64,000 bases of DNA from Pterois miles (lineage: Eukaryota > Chordata > Actinopteri > Perciformes > Scorpaenidae), in NCBI GenBank assembly GCA_947000775.1, contig CAMQGK010000008.1, positions 17,151,501 to 17,215,500 of the forward strand, given 5' to 3'. This document shows positions 22,873 to 34,378 of the stretch, one piece after another; position 1 is the first letter of the stretch; each line of letters begins with the position of its first letter. Made by a program: the position numbers and the translations under genes. Below the pieces are notes generated by a model. It was given only the letters and a program-made list of their open reading frames with translations. It searched no databases and was not told where the DNA came from.

Positions 22873-23823
22873 CTAGTCTGATCCTCGTTCTGATTCAGTG
22901 TTGTATTTACAACATGGCAGTTTTCTTGCTCGGTGTAGAAACAGCAGCGGCAGAACGTAGCTGCTGGGCAGAGACGACCAGATCCCAGACAGCAGCATCA
23001 AACAGCTGCCTCTGTAGCTCACTGCTGCTGAGCTATTCACAGAAACACAAAGCAGCTGCCCTCCAAACCTCAACAACAGAGCTCCAGTTATGGCCACGAT
23101 GGTGTGGAACGCCCTCTTCTTCATTTGGTCCACCTTGTCTCTGTCCCCGCCCCCTTCCCCTGGCCCTGGACGAACCAGAGCGCGGAGAACGGCGAGGCTG
23201 CAGAAAGAAGTGACGGCGACGGAGAAGGTCAAGAAGGCAGCAAACGGGACTGTGGGGAAGTCAGGTCTGTACAGATCCGTTAACCCCACCCATCCAAAGG
23301 AAATAACCCAAACACACCCAATGATGCTATTTCTGACTGCGCTCGCCTTTCTCACACCCAGGTAGATGATTGGATGAATGACAGCCAGGTAACGCTCCAC
23401 GCAGGTGAGGATGTGAAGCAACATCTGTCCAGGTGTGATTATGGTGAAAATGTAGACCCCCACCAACTTCAAATGTGGCGCCTCAGCGTAGGCGCCGGAA
23501 CAGTAGAAACAGGACCCAAGCATGCCGATCATCTCCATGGCAACAATGTTGTAGGTGAAGAGGTCCGAGTTGCTCAACGCCACGGCGGAGGCGGAGCCAC
23601 GCTTGCGCCACTGTTGGTGACCCAGGTGGAGGATGAAGATGCAGAGAGGGAGTAAGAAGAGGATGTAGGAGCCGAACAAAGCCGTGAAGATGTGAGAGAT
23701 GAGCGGGAACTCAAAGCACTTGTAGATGAGAACGGAGGAGGAGGAGGTGTTTAATGAGGAGGAGGAGGGAGGAGGATGGAGTGACAGGTTAGAGGAGGAA
23801 GAGGAGAAGCTGTTTGCTGACAT
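22873..23823 (-). CDS. R5: atypical seven-transmembrane receptor, cluster member 5
   Basis: Intact 316-residue single-exon reading frame, the longest of the seven. The ATG is shortly downstream of an acceptor (CTTCCTCAG). A Ser-rich N-terminal tail of about 45 residues carries NLS and NTS sequons. TM1 about 46-69, TM2 88-110, TM3 120-142, ERY 143-145, TM4 165-182 (Trp172), TM5 190-216, RPGPGE 218-223 with a GGGDRDK loop, TM6 238-262 and TM7 276-296. The C-tail has a Cys pair (304-305). R7 and R5 share the YNxVAMEMIG TM2 and an A-x-APxL loop between TM2 and TM3, so they look like a duplicate pair. Coupling and ligand are unknown. Confidence 0.88.
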   Translation of the reverse strand: MSANSFSSSSSNLSLHPPPSSSSLNTSSSSVLIYKCFEFPLISHIFTALFGSYILFLLPLCIFILHLGHQQWRKRGSASAVALSNSDLFTYNIVAMEMIGMLGSCFYCSGAYAEAPHLKLVGVYIFTIITPGQMLLHILTCVERYLAVIHPIIYLGVRKASAVRNSIIGCVWVISFGWVGLTDLYRPDFPTVPFAAFLTFSVAVTSFCSLAVLRALVRPGPGEGGGDRDKVDQMKKRAFHTIVAITGALLLRFGGQLLCVSVNSSAAVSYRGSCLMLLSGIWSSLPSSYVLPLLFLHRARKLPCCKYNTESERGSD

Positions 23824-25094
23824 GTCTGGTTCAATCAGAGTCTGAGGAAGTGTTTACAAGAGGAAGACAAAAAGACACATCAAAAAAGTGATGTTAGCAT
23901 GTTTTTAATCAGCCTCAGCTCTGTATAAACTAGCTTTTCTTCATCATTAGGCTGCTCTAAGTCAGTGGTTCCGTCCTTTTTGGACCTTTTCAAGCAAAAC
24001 AACAGCTGTATTTCCATTCAGTTATCAATCAAATTTTAAGTGCACTTTTGAAAAAGTAAATATGCGAATCAGGCACATTTCCATCAACTGGTTTGGAGGG
24101 AATAAACTCAGCGACAGTGTGCTTTGGTCAGAAGGTGGTGCTAAAGGCTACGCATGGCTGTAATCTACCAGTAAACAGAGTACAGCAGAAGACGAAGTAA
24201 AGTTTGCAAACCAGAGTCAAAACAAGTCGGCTTACTCACCTAACCATCTATGAGAGAAAAACGGAGAGTGTTGAGTCTAAAAGGACTTCAGTGAGTGAGA
24301 GAAGCCTGTTCCCTGCACTCATTCTCAGCTAGTCCTCTGACCGTCCACCCCCAGTGGATGTGGCCGGTGTGGGCCAAAACGCTCCAGTCCAGCCCTGGAG
24401 AGACCGCTTATGGATGTTTAACTAGGAGACTAACTAGGAGACCAGTGTTTTGTTCAGCAAGTAGGGACGTTTGTCACCGTACATATTCTACTTAGGTTAC
24501 ATTCTTATTCTCAGCTCAACCATGACATTTTTCTTAAACTAAGTGGTTTTGTTGCGTAAACCTAGCTGCGGACGTTGCGTGACTTAAAAATAAAAAGCGT
24601 CTCAAGTATGTTAAAAAAACATAGTTGACCAAATTTTGTCATTTTCTTCTGCGATTCTTCAAAATGCACATTAAAATACATGAATGGAAACATGTTCACT
24701 GTTTACTTGCAACCCCTCCTCATCAGTTGCATAGATCAGCTGGTTGTGAGTTTTGCTGTCAGACCAACTTTTCTGTTAATTTAACACAAATAATAGAATT
24801 TATTTGTGTTGTATTTATCACATGAGACACAACAAAGACAAAAAAACAGGCTCAAAATCCAGAACACACCATCTCACAGTATCACATTTAGGAATAGGAT
24901 GGATTTCATTGATATTATAAAATGCATTTTTTTACATAGTTTAAAAATGCTATTTCAAATCCTGAAAGTCGTCACCTGCTCAGTCAGTGGTCTGATTGTT
25001 TAGAGGAGTGTATCTCGTAAGTATGATCTGCCAAAACAAATAGGCAGCCATGTCCGCAATGCGTTTTATTAAATATAATTTAATAAACGCTTAC

Positions 25095-25150
25095 CTTTCC
25101 AGCAGTGTTGATTCTTGCCTTCCTTCCTTTGTGTGTCCAAAGTCACTGCT
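25095..25150 (-). other. candidate 5' noncoding exon of R5 (3' part)
   Basis: Minus-strand GGACACACAAAGGAAGGAAG leads to GCAAGAATCAACACTGCTGGAAAG and the donor GTAAGC, with exon end at 25095. The purine core and ACTG-AAG ending resemble the other receptor first exons but more loosely. It lies about 1.3 kb upstream of R5. Confidence 0.45.
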
Positions 25151-25159
25151 GTTCATGAA

Positions 25160-27330
25160 TATCAGCTGAATGAATAAATGTGTTTGTGTTTTGTCTTTGT
25201 GTTTACATGAAACAGAGATGAGAGCTTTTTGCATTTTGCAAAATACATAATGATAGATTATACTTTTGATTGTTAGGCAAATGATCTTGGTAGACATGCA
25301 GGTCCAAACACACGGTCAGCTGCACTACAGTAGCAGAGGTAGGGATTCAGTGTCTGATGCAAAAACACTTGAAAAACAAGCCTGTGTATGTAACAACCAA
25401 CCTGCTGTCCAAAAACTATAACATCCAGTTACGACAGCTTGCACAGGAATACATTTTAAGAGCCAAACAATGCTACACCATGTAAAGGTGTAAAGGTTAG
25501 ATTTTAATGTAAGCACATTTTTGGAGCTATAATGATTTGACTTTACATAGCAGCAGAGTTACTAGATGTGCAACATTTACAAGTTGTAAAAGCAATGAAT
25601 CATTACTTAAATATTAGCATCACATTGGCATTGTGTTTCACACACAAAACCTTGACAATACACAATTTAAATTCTCCATGAAAATGATCATTTGACCAGA
25701 TTTTAATAACAACAAAAACTGTTGATGGTGGCAGTCAGCCAGTCTCAGTATAGTTAAATTGCATTATCTATTACATTTCTCCCAGGTTACAGTCAGTTTT
25801 TAGCAGATTAAAACACAAAAAACACAGCAAAACTGCTTGGTTTAGTCTAGTAAAAACTATCATGGTTTGGCTTAAAATGCTTGTTTGTTCTGCTATTTAA
25901 GCTACAGACATAAATTAAAACTAGTGAGCATTGACAGTCACATAAGTGCAGCTAACAAACGTCACTGACATAACTTCTAAATAAGCTAACGTCACTTTAG
26001 GACACGAATGCTGGTCTCCTGGTTGAAGGTCCTGTGTTTGTTGGACCAGCACATTCTGACTCCTAACTCGTCACATACCGCCGCTTGGTCAGTGCCCAAT
26101 ACTGTCGAGTCACATGTCTAACAACCGATGTGACAAAATAAATCAACATAACTTTTAGTTTCACACAGGACAGGTGAGAGTCCTGTGTTTTTGTCTGAAC
26201 CATCCACCACCCAGCAGAACTGTGGATCTGCGGATTTCCATAGTTCATCATTACAAATGCATCCACAACAAAATACATTTCCCTCAAAACGAAATTCATA
26301 ATGCAGTTTTGTTGTATGGCAGCTGGTGAGGATGCCAACTTTTTGCCTGGGACATGTTAGCTTTAGCCTCAGTCTTTTAGCATGCTATCATGTATGTAAC
26401 TAACATGTGCATATTAAACATATCCTCATACAACACATTGTATGGTGTCTTTCCAACATGCACTGCATATGTCAATTTCTGCTCCAATGTTTTAAAATAA
26501 ACTTATGTAAGTTTACACAACAAAACTACTTAGGTTTAGGCAACTTAACTACTTTGTTAGGTTTAGGCAACTAAACTGCTTAGTCTTAGGTAACTAAATC
26601 ACTTAGGTTTAGGAAAAAAATAACAAGTTTAGGTTAAGGCAACTAAACTACTTAGATTTAGGAAACTAAACTATGTAGTTTTAGGTAACTAAACTACTTA
26701 GGTTTAGAAAAGGATTAACTTGGTTAGGTTTAGGCAACTAAACTACTTAGTTTTAAGTAACTAAACTACTTAGGTTTCAAAAAAGATTAACTTGTTTTGA
26801 TTTAGGCAACTAATCAATTTAGTTTGAGGTAACTAAACTATTTAGGTTTCGTAAAGGATTCACTTGGTTAGGTTTAGGCAACTAAACTACTTAGTTTTAA
26901 GTGACTAAACTACTCAGGTTTAGAAAAAGATTAACTTGGTGAGGTTTAGGCAACTAAACTACTTAGTTTTAAGTGACTAAACTACTCAGGTTTAGAAAAA
27001 GATTAACTTGGATAGGTTTAGGCAACAAAAGTACTTGGTTAGGTTTAGGTAAAGGTTGACTGGTTAGATTTAGGCAACAAAACTATTCAGTTAGGCTTAG
27101 GAAAAATATTTATTTGGTTAGGTTTAGACAACTTAATTTCTTTGGTAGGTTTAAGTAACAAACCTACTTGGTTAGGAAAAGATAGACTTGGTTAGATTTA
27201 GGAAAAGACCAACTTGGTTAGGTTTAGGTAACAAAAATACTTGGTTTAAGGTAAAATAACACCAGACCTGACACATCGTAAGTATGGAAGCTGTGTGATA
27301 AATAACACAACGTTGACTTGGTTTCACACA
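25160..27330. other. intergenic DNA upstream of R5
   Basis: No coding region was recognised. 25160-26500 is AT-rich single-copy-looking sequence with no paired ATTCAAAT module, unlike the upstream regions of the other six receptors. 26510-27250 is the GGTTTAGG-type array annotated separately. Confidence 0.5.
26510..27250. repeat. degenerate TTAGGTTTAGG-type tandem array
   Basis: Irregular repetition of GGTTTAGGCAACTAAACTAC, TTAGTTTTAGGTAACTAAAC and GATTAACTTGGTTAG over about 740 bases. TTAGG/TTTAGG runs resemble telomere-like sequence, but the unit is longer (roughly 40-60 bases) and degenerate. Confidence 0.85.
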
Positions 27331-27803
27331 GGGTATAAAGATCGTTCTCGTGGGTGAAAGGTTGGTGTTTCTTGACCCGCCCATCAACCCCGACCTCCTC
27401 CCTTCGCAGCGTTTGACTCTCTGTATGCTTTTTGATTTATGGATTACATATGAATCGGCATATATTGGCATATTGAGAAAGCTTTTACAAGATTCTCATT
27501 TTAGAAGAAGTCGGCTGTAAACATTAAGAGCTAGAAATGAGAAGCGGCTTTGAAATCAAGGAGCCATTGATTGAAATAAAATAGTAATTCTGACAGGTGT
27601 AGCAACAGTAACTGATGGGGGTCGTGACAAATGTTTCTGCCTGATCTGGCCTCTCTAAAATTTGCAATCCTTTATCTACGACTGATTGAAAGATTATTGG
27701 CGGTAGCTCATCTGGCTCCTCCTAATAAAGTCACCAAACACAGTCCAGAGTTTTTCTCTCTCAGTGATTGTTTTCGATTGTTTTTCTTACATAAAACCAT
27801 TCT

Positions 27804-28733
27804 CTAATCCAACCCTTGTCCTGATTCGCTGTTGGTGTTCCTACAACATGCAAGTTTTCCTGCCCTGTGTAGAAAAAGCAGAGGTAATACCAGACTGCTC
27901 GGCAGATTCAACCACATCACAAACAACCACGCAAGACACACTTTACTCTGCTCCAGCTCTGCTGAGGCATAAAGTAAAGCACCGACCACAGCCCCCACAA
28001 ACCTCAACAACAGCACAGCCAATATGGCCATGATGGTGTAGACCGCCCTCAGCTTTGATTGGTCTATCCGTTGTCTGCCCCCGCCCCCTTCCCCTGGCCC
28101 CCGACGAATCAGAATGTGGAGAACAGAAAAGCTGCAGAAACAGATGACAGTAAAGATGACGGCTAGGGTCAAATAAGAGAGTAAACGGATGGAATGCTCG
28201 TCTTCCACGAACATTAAACCTATGCTTGAAAAGCATACCAGCCAAACACATCCGATGGTGATATTTCTGATTCTGATCCCCTTTGCATTCCTCAGGCCCA
28301 GGTAGGTGACGGGGTGAACCACAGCCAGGTAGCGCTCCACACAGGTCAGGATGTGAAATGACTGCTGTCCATTTATGTTAATGCAAGAAAGGTATGAACT
28401 CAGTATAGTAATCAATCGGAGATCAGTGAAGATACCACAACAGTGGAGGGTGACCCCTACAATATTCATCAGCTCTATGACGACCATGTGGTAGGTGAAT
28501 AAGTCAGAGTGGCTCATCGTCACACCGGCGCGCTGATGCCGCCATCGCTGGAGACCCACGTAGATGACGCAGATGCAGAGAGGGAGGACTAGGATGATGC
28601 TAGTGACGGCGAACGCGGTGACGCTGAAGGCGGCAGCTGTGGAACTGATGCAGATGTACAGGGGAAAATAGGCAGAGGAAGAGTGGAAATGAGGAAGTGA
28701 GGCATTGGAGGAGGAAGGGAATTTGACTAACAT
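27804..28733 (-). CDS. R6: atypical seven-transmembrane receptor, cluster member 6
   Basis: Intact 309-residue single-exon reading frame. The start MLVKFP is chosen because the acceptor CCTTCTCACAG ends two bases before it. The longer open frame upstream is intron. One NAS sequon is in the N-terminus. TM1 about 36-60, TM2 78-100, TM3 110-132, ERY 133-135, TM4 156-174, TM5 182-206, then RRGPGE with a GGGGRQR loop, TM6 226-250 and TM7 264-286. The tail has ACCRN and an acidic SESGQGLD end similar to R7 (ESDQGSQ). TM2 has the acidic residue seen in all copies (VVIELMN). The receptor role is inferred. Confidence 0.88.
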   Translation of the reverse strand: MLVKFPSSSNASLPHFHSSSAYFPLYICISSTAAAFSVTAFAVTSIILVLPLCICVIYVGLQRWRHQRAGVTMSHSDLFTYHMVVIELMNIVGVTLHCCGIFTDLRLITILSSYLSCININGQQSFHILTCVERYLAVVHPVTYLGLRNAKGIRIRNITIGCVWLVCFSSIGLMFVEDEHSIRLLSYLTLAVIFTVICFCSFSVLHILIRRGPGEGGGGRQRIDQSKLRAVYTIMAILAVLLLRFVGAVVGALLYASAELEQSKVCLAWLFVMWLNLPSSLVLPLLFLHRAGKLACCRNTNSESGQGLD

Positions 28734-28839
28734 GACTGTGAGAAGGGTGCAGGGATGGAGTGAAGAAGAGGAAGAGAGAGACAAAAACAAAAATCAGGTG
28801 GAAATTATGCAAATTCAAGCAGCTCTATGAGGCTAAATG

Positions 28840-29700
28840 CTAACGTTAGCATACGGTGGCCATACGTCCCGTTTTGTCTTGTCCCAGTTTCAAGATCGGT
28901 CACCCGCGTCCTGTCAAATATCTGCAAAACACTAAATTGTCCCAGTCTGCACCATAATTAAAATAACAAAAATAATAATAAAAATAAATATACCATACAC
29001 TCAATAATAACAGCAATAAAACACCAATAATAAAAGTTTAGTAATTGCTTCAGGCAGATAGTGTATAGCAGGAATCTGAGAATATTTTGGCAGAAAATAA
29101 ATTCACTGCCAGTCAACATTTTACTGATAAGTAAAATACAAACATGTTTCCAGACACATTAACATTTTCTCATTATGTTTGCTGCAAAACATATTTCTTG
29201 TTTCAAATTAGTAGCATATAAATTGAATTTGTAGGAGACATAACTTTTAGTTTGTCTTAAAAACAGCCAGTCGGTTTTGTTTGACAATCAAATTCTTCTT
29301 AAGATAGTGTAATTGGTGAAAATTGCACTGTCAATTTGTCATTTTCTTGTATGAAACGCTAGAACACACACAAGAATGAAAATAAAAATTAAAAAAAAAC
29401 TCGTGAGTCACCTTTTGCCCTTAATACACCTGACATATAATGTGTGCAATTTACTTCTTTAATATGTTTTTTAAAAGCCTTTTTAACATCTAACAGGAAT
29501 ATTAATGATAAACCTAATATTTTTAATTTTAAAATAGCCAGTAAAGCTGTATTTAAAACATTTAAAACTGAAAAACACAATGCATAACAGTCATTGTCCT
29601 ATGAAGAGTGTTTATTAGTATTATTTTATTATATGTCACTTTATTGTATTTAAGATGACAAAAAATATTAAATTATATCTGTGATAAGCTCATTAAAATC
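28840..29700. other. AT-rich first intron of R6
   Basis: No genes or clear repeats recognised beyond short A/T-rich stretches. Confidence 0.5.
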
Positions 29701-29707
29701 CACTCAC

Positions 29708-29765
29708 TTTGTTTGCAGTTTTAGATTCTGATCTTCTGTCCGCTGTGTGAAAAGGCTGTGAACTG
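29708..29765 (-). other. candidate 5' noncoding exon of R6 (3' part)
   Basis: Minus-strand CACACAGCGGACAGAAGATC is followed by AGAATCTAAAACTGCAAACAAA and the donor GTGAGT, with exon end at 29708. ACACAGC-GAC-GAAGATCA is shared with the R7 exon. It is preceded on the gene strand by a (CA)n microsatellite. Confidence 0.6.
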
Positions 29766-29799
29766 CTGTGAAGTCCATAAATACTATATTTGTGTTAAT

Positions 29800-29801
<2 letters not shown>

Positions 29802-29844
<43 letters not shown>

Positions 29845-29851
29845 GTGTGTG
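29802..29851. repeat. (GT)n microsatellite
   Basis: About 24 GT dinucleotides with one C interruption, immediately upstream (gene sense) of the candidate R6 first exon. Confidence 0.95.
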
Positions 29852-30199
29852 TTTATGTGTTTTGCATGTTATATAACCAGTTAGTATTGCTCATTAAGAT
29901 TGAATTTCTATATATTTGTCTCCCTCACACATCATGCAGAACAGCACCATGCCACTGCCTTGCTCAGGGACACTTCAGTGAGGACACATCACTGTAATCT
30001 TCCTCTGTAATCATAAATCCTACAAACAGTCTGCACACAAACACATTTGAGAGTCATCATTGATAACATTTATTCAAGAAATAAAAACATATTACGTAAC
30101 AATATAAACCTTATGATAACCATCATTTCTAAATGTTTATTAAAATGAATACTTATTAGCTATTTTGCTGTTAACAAACAATGAATTTACAATTAATCA

Positions 30200-30660
30200 T
30201 GGTTACTAATAATAACGTTAGCTCTATGCTAGCATGATGCTAATCAAGATTTTGTGAAAATCACAAAACATCAACAGGATCAGCATACAACAGTATGTTG
30301 TTAAAAAAACTGTCCTTGAATTATATGGACTATTTTCAACTGCACACAATGTTACTGACTTTACGTTAGCTTTATGCTAGCATTATGCTAATATAGACTT
30401 TGTTGAATCTTGATATTGATTTGGGGACAATGATTGCTGCCTAGCCTTGTTAAACGTACTGTCAAATAATATTTGCTGTTTTTCAACCGCATGCAGTGTT
30501 ATTGACTTTGAATCTTGCCAGCATAAGTTAGCTTTATGCTAGCGTTAGACTAATTAAGGTTTTGTGAAATCTTGATATTGATTTGGGGACAGTGACTGGA
30601 TTGCTGGCTGGTCTTGTTGTTATTGACTTTGACTCTTATTAGCATAACATTAGCTTTCTG
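30200..30660. repeat. about 170-bp unit tandem repeat, second locus
   Basis: TTAGCTTTATGCTAGC, ATGCTAATCAAGATTTTGTG, CTTGATATTGATTTGGGGAC and CTTGTTAAACGTACTGTCAA match the units at 15118-15645. About two and a half copies are present. Confidence 0.75.
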
Positions 30661-31188
30661 GCTTGTAGCTGAGCCAAAGGATTCTACGAGCTGAGTGGAC
30701 TAGAAATATCTCCTGTTAGCCCGTCGTAGCTGAGGTTGGGCCTGTTTACTGGAGCAGTGACCAACATCATGTATCTGGGGTGGTAATGATTGTTCCAAGT
30801 ATCAGCAAACCTTCAGGTGTTTCAGGGGAAACTGTGAAAAACATTAGATTTTGGTTGCAAAATACATGAAAATGCAACCATTCTGGCCATTAATTCTGAT
30901 AATGGACACCTCGTCAGCCATTATTCTCTAGGTATTGTACCACTTTTCTGCCAACAGAGGGCCATGCTCTTGTATGTAATGAAAAATGTCTTAAGGTCGT
31001 TTTAAACCCTGAAACTTGACATTTTGGAGAAATGTTTTTCATCAGACACAGAATTTACCACTGCAGTCATAAACCTTTAAAATATACACAGGACATTGTG
31101 TATTTCTTGTCTTAGACACAATGAATTATTTTGGTGGAGAGAAATGTGCTTATTCACCTCATCTGTCATCAAGTGGATGTTTGACAGA

Positions 31189-31245
31189 ATTCAAATGAGC
31201 TGTAACTTAAGACCAGTGCTCATTCAAATCAAACACCTGCCTGTC
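31189..31245. promoter_or_regulatory. paired ATTCAAAT module F (upstream of R6)
   Basis: ATTCAAATGAGCTGTAACTT is followed by CAGTGCTCATTCAAATCAAA and CACCTGCC. It is the clearest copy together with module D. It lies about 1.4 kb upstream of the R6 noncoding exon. Confidence 0.55.
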
Positions 31246-31317
31246 TGTGTGGCATTTTAGTACCCAAACCAGACTTCAGTGAAGTCTTTAACTGGGACAT
31301 TCTGGGTATAATATATA

Positions 31318-31594
31318 TTATATCCCGTTAGGGGTCGCGGGGGGCTGGAGCCGATCCCAGCTGGGAAGTAAATAAATAAACATTGGGCGAAGGCGGGATA
31401 ATTTAGAGTTATCAATTAACCTAAATTGCATGTTTTTGGACGGTGGGAAGAAGCCGGAGTACCTGGAGAAAACCCACACTTAGGCGGGGAGAACATACAA
31501 ACTCCACACAGAAGAGTCCCAAGCCGGAATCGAACCTGCGACCCTCTTGCTGTGAGGCGACAGCGCTAACCACTGCACCACCGTGCAGCCCATA
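31318..31594 (-). mobile_element. tRNA-derived repeat, family 2, near full-length copy
   Basis: On the minus strand, CGGTGGTGCAGTGGTTAGCG (A-box-like) and CGCAGGTTCGATTCCGG (B-box-like) start the element. The body has GGAGTTTGTATGTTCTCCCC and GTTTTCTCCAGGTAC, ending with GGATCGGCTCCAGCC and CTAACGGG. Confidence 0.8.
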
Positions 31595-32474
31595 TGTATT
31601 ACATTTATACCCAAATTTATCGCTGTGACTGTTTTGCTAATATTGCAAATTTTGACCTTTTTTTGTTTAAGTAATTCTCTGATATTAGCTGTTAAAAAGG
31701 AAAGTCTATGGAGGACGGAACCTGCCAAAATTATTAAAAATAATTGTAGTATTGATTAATTGATAACCTTGACATAAGTTGATACTTCTGTTTTATTTAT
31801 CTTTATCTTTATTTATCTTTGTATTAATTCCCTTATTTATTAACTCCTCTGTTTAATATTCCCCACTTATTTATGTGTGTATTAAATTTTATCAATTTAA
31901 AAAAAATCTATGTATTTTTGCTCATTTATTCAGTTTTATTTACTCAGTTATGCATTTATTTCTATTTTATTCATCATTATGCAAATGGGCAGAAATAAAT
32001 AAAACCATAAATACATGATATATTCAAAAGTGAATATATGAAAAATCATAAGTCAAAAAATGTGTAAATAGATTTAAAAAGAAGCAACACACATAGATAA
32101 GACCTGATTACACTGTGTACAAGTTAAGGGAGAGTCACATTTAAAGTTACTATGAGGAACTTTTAACTGGTTTTACAACGATCTCGATTGCTGATGCCTC
32201 TATATGACCTACAGTAAATGAGACCACCAGTGAGAAGATTGGCTATTTCTATATAATTATTCTTAATGCTTGTCATCAGTGGATTGAAGGGAGGCTCAGG
32301 TGAACCAGAACCAGGACAATGTGGGGCAGACTGTCAGACCCTGCAGCAGTAAAATGAGACCCTGGTATTCAGAAACACTACTGCTTTTGTCCACCAGGAC
32401 CACCTAAACCAACACAAAATTAAAGTTATTTGAAGTAACTTAATCAAAATGAATATATCCAAACTAAGGGTGCT

Positions 32475-33398
32475 CTACTGTGATCCTTGATCTGATTCAG
32501 GGCTGGAACGACAGCACAGTAGTTTTCCCGCTCTGTGTAGGAACAGCAGCGGTAACACCAAACTGCTGGGCAGACCGAACCAGACTCCTGACATCGCCAC
32601 CTCACATCTGACTCGCTCACTCACCGCCACGGAGGTGTAAACTGAAAGAACAAGCAGATGGCCCCAAAACCTGAACAACAGAGTTCCCAATATGGCCATA
32701 ATAATGTGAAACACCCTCATCTTGGATTGGTCAACCCTCTCCCTGTTCCCGCCCCTTTCCCCTGGCCCTGGACGAATCAGAGCGCAGAGAACAGAGAGGC
32801 TGGAGAAAGTGATGGCAGCTAGGGAGAAAATCGAGACACAAAAAAATGGGACGGTGCTGTTACTGAGAATGGCTAGACCAACTAATCCAAGAGAAAACAA
32901 CCAAACACATGCAATGGTGACGTTTCTGATTCTGACCCCGACCCTCTTCTTCAGCCCCTGGTAGGTGATTGGATGAACAACAGCCAGGTGGCGCTCCACA
33001 CAGGTGAGGATGTGAAAGGGAATCTGTCCATTTGTGGTGGTCGTGAAAAAGTATATACCGAGCATCATCAGAAGGGGCGCATCAACGCAGGCGCCGTAAC
33101 AGTAGAGGCCACACCCAAATATGCCGATCATCTCCATGGCAACCATGTTGTAGGTGAAAACGTCAGAATGACTTGCTGCCGTGGAGCGCTGTCGCCGCCA
33201 TTGTTGGACACCCAGGTAGAGGACGAGGATGCAGAGAGGGAGGAGGAGGAGGACGTTGGTGACAGAGAAGATGGTGAAGACGAGAAAGCTGGATGTGTAG
33301 GTAGAGCAGACGGACAAGGCACTATAGAAGGAGGAATTAGAGGAGTATGTGTGAGGAGGAGGAAGGGAGGCGTTAGAGAAGGATGAGGAGTTGGACAT
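32475..33398 (-). CDS. R7: atypical seven-transmembrane receptor, cluster member 7
   Basis: Intact 307-residue single-exon reading frame starting MSNSSSFSNAS. The Ser/Asn-rich N-terminus has several N-glycosylation sequons (NSS, NAS, NSS). TM1 about 38-62, TM2 81-103, TM3 111-134, then ERH (135-137) in place of ERY, TM4 158-176, TM5 182-206, RPGPGE with a RGGNRERVDQSK loop, TM6 223-247 and TM7 263-284. A Cys pair is in the C-tail. The CVDAPLL loop and TM2 are closest to R5. It is the last receptor before a 4-kb repeat-rich gap and rbm46. Receptor function is inferred; no family name is supported. Confidence 0.88.
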   Translation of the reverse strand: MSNSSSFSNASLPPPHTYSSNSSFYSALSVCSTYTSSFLVFTIFSVTNVLLLLPLCILVLYLGVQQWRRQRSTAASHSDVFTYNMVAMEMIGIFGCGLYCYGACVDAPLLMMLGIYFFTTTTNGQIPFHILTCVERHLAVVHPITYQGLKKRVGVRIRNVTIACVWLFSLGLVGLAILSNSTVPFFCVSIFSLAAITFSSLSVLCALIRPGPGERGGNRERVDQSKMRVFHIIMAILGTLLFRFWGHLLVLSVYTSVAVSERVRCEVAMSGVWFGLPSSLVLPLLFLHRAGKLLCCRSSPESDQGSQ

Positions 33399-33535
33399 AA
33401 CTGTTTATATGAAGGTGTTATGAGGAGGAGAGGAGACACAAAATAGAAAATTAGACTGTGGATGAGGACAAAATGATGAGACAGATGAGACATCATAAAG
33501 TGACAGCTCAACGTATGAAAAAGAGTTTGGCGTGC

Positions 33536-33846
33536 TACCATCCATCCATCCATCTTCAACCGGTTATCCCGTTAGGGGTCATGAGAGGGCTGGAGCCGAT
33601 CCCAGCTGGCATTGGGCGAGGGAACTATTCACGCCTACATCCACACCTACTGGCAATTTAGAGTCATCAATTAACCTAAACTGCATGTCTTTGGACTATG
33701 GGAGGAAACCGGAGAACCCGGAGAAAACCCATGCTTACATGGGGAGAACATGCAAACTCCACACAGAACAGTCCCAAACCGGAATCAAACCTGCGACCCT
33801 CTTGCTGTGAGGCAAAAGTGCTAACCACTACACCACCATGCAGCCC
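33536..33846 (-). mobile_element. tRNA-derived repeat, family 2, full-length copy
   Basis: Minus-strand head with GTGGTGTAGTGGTTAGCAC and CGCAGGTTTGATTCCGG, then the same body as the copy at 31318, ending in GGTTGAAGATGGATGGATGG. It lies between the R7 coding exon and the candidate R7 first exon. Confidence 0.85.
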
Positions 33847-34219
33847 CCTTCCATGCTGCCAAATTATATAAATACAAGGCAGAAGTCAGCATTTCTGCTC
33901 CAGAAATGGAAGAGAAGTTGAAAATAATCACTTTTTGAGAGAAAATTTGAAAAACCTCTATAGCACCACCCTGTAATTGTAGCCTCAGAAAGGCACAACT
34001 AGACCACACTGTCAACCATCGTACCAGATTTGAAGCTCCTAAGTTAGATCATTTGAGTTCTGCTCCTGAAACGACAGCAGACGGTTGGACGGACAGAAGG
34101 ATGGAGCTATATATCCTTGACTACGTTGTCGTGGGGGTATAATAAATGCAACATTATGGTTTATTTTTATTTTACAAATGCAAATAAACAATAAGTTTAA
34201 AAAACAGACCCACACTCAC

Positions 34220-34270
34220 TCTTCAGTAGCGTTTCTTCTTGATCTTCGGTCTGCTGTGTCTCTAAAGTGG
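34220..34270 (-). other. candidate 5' noncoding exon of R7 (3' part)
   Basis: Minus-strand ACACAGCAGACCGAAGATCA is followed by AGAAGAAACGCTACTGAAGA and the donor GTGAGT, with exon end at 34220. It lies 0.8 kb upstream of R7 and directly beside a (GA)n tract, as in R2. Confidence 0.6.
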
Positions 34271-34272
34271 AT

Positions 34273-34378
34273 TCTTCTCTCTCTATCTCTCTCTCTCTCT
34301 CTCTCCCCCTCTCTGTCTCTCTCTCTCTCTCTCTCCCTCTCTCTCTCTCTCTATATGTACATATATATATATGAAAGC
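34273..34378. repeat. (CT)n / (TA)n microsatellite
   Basis: An interrupted CT run of about 80 bases followed by a short TATA run. On the R7 gene strand this is a (GA)n tract just upstream of the candidate first exon. Confidence 0.9.
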
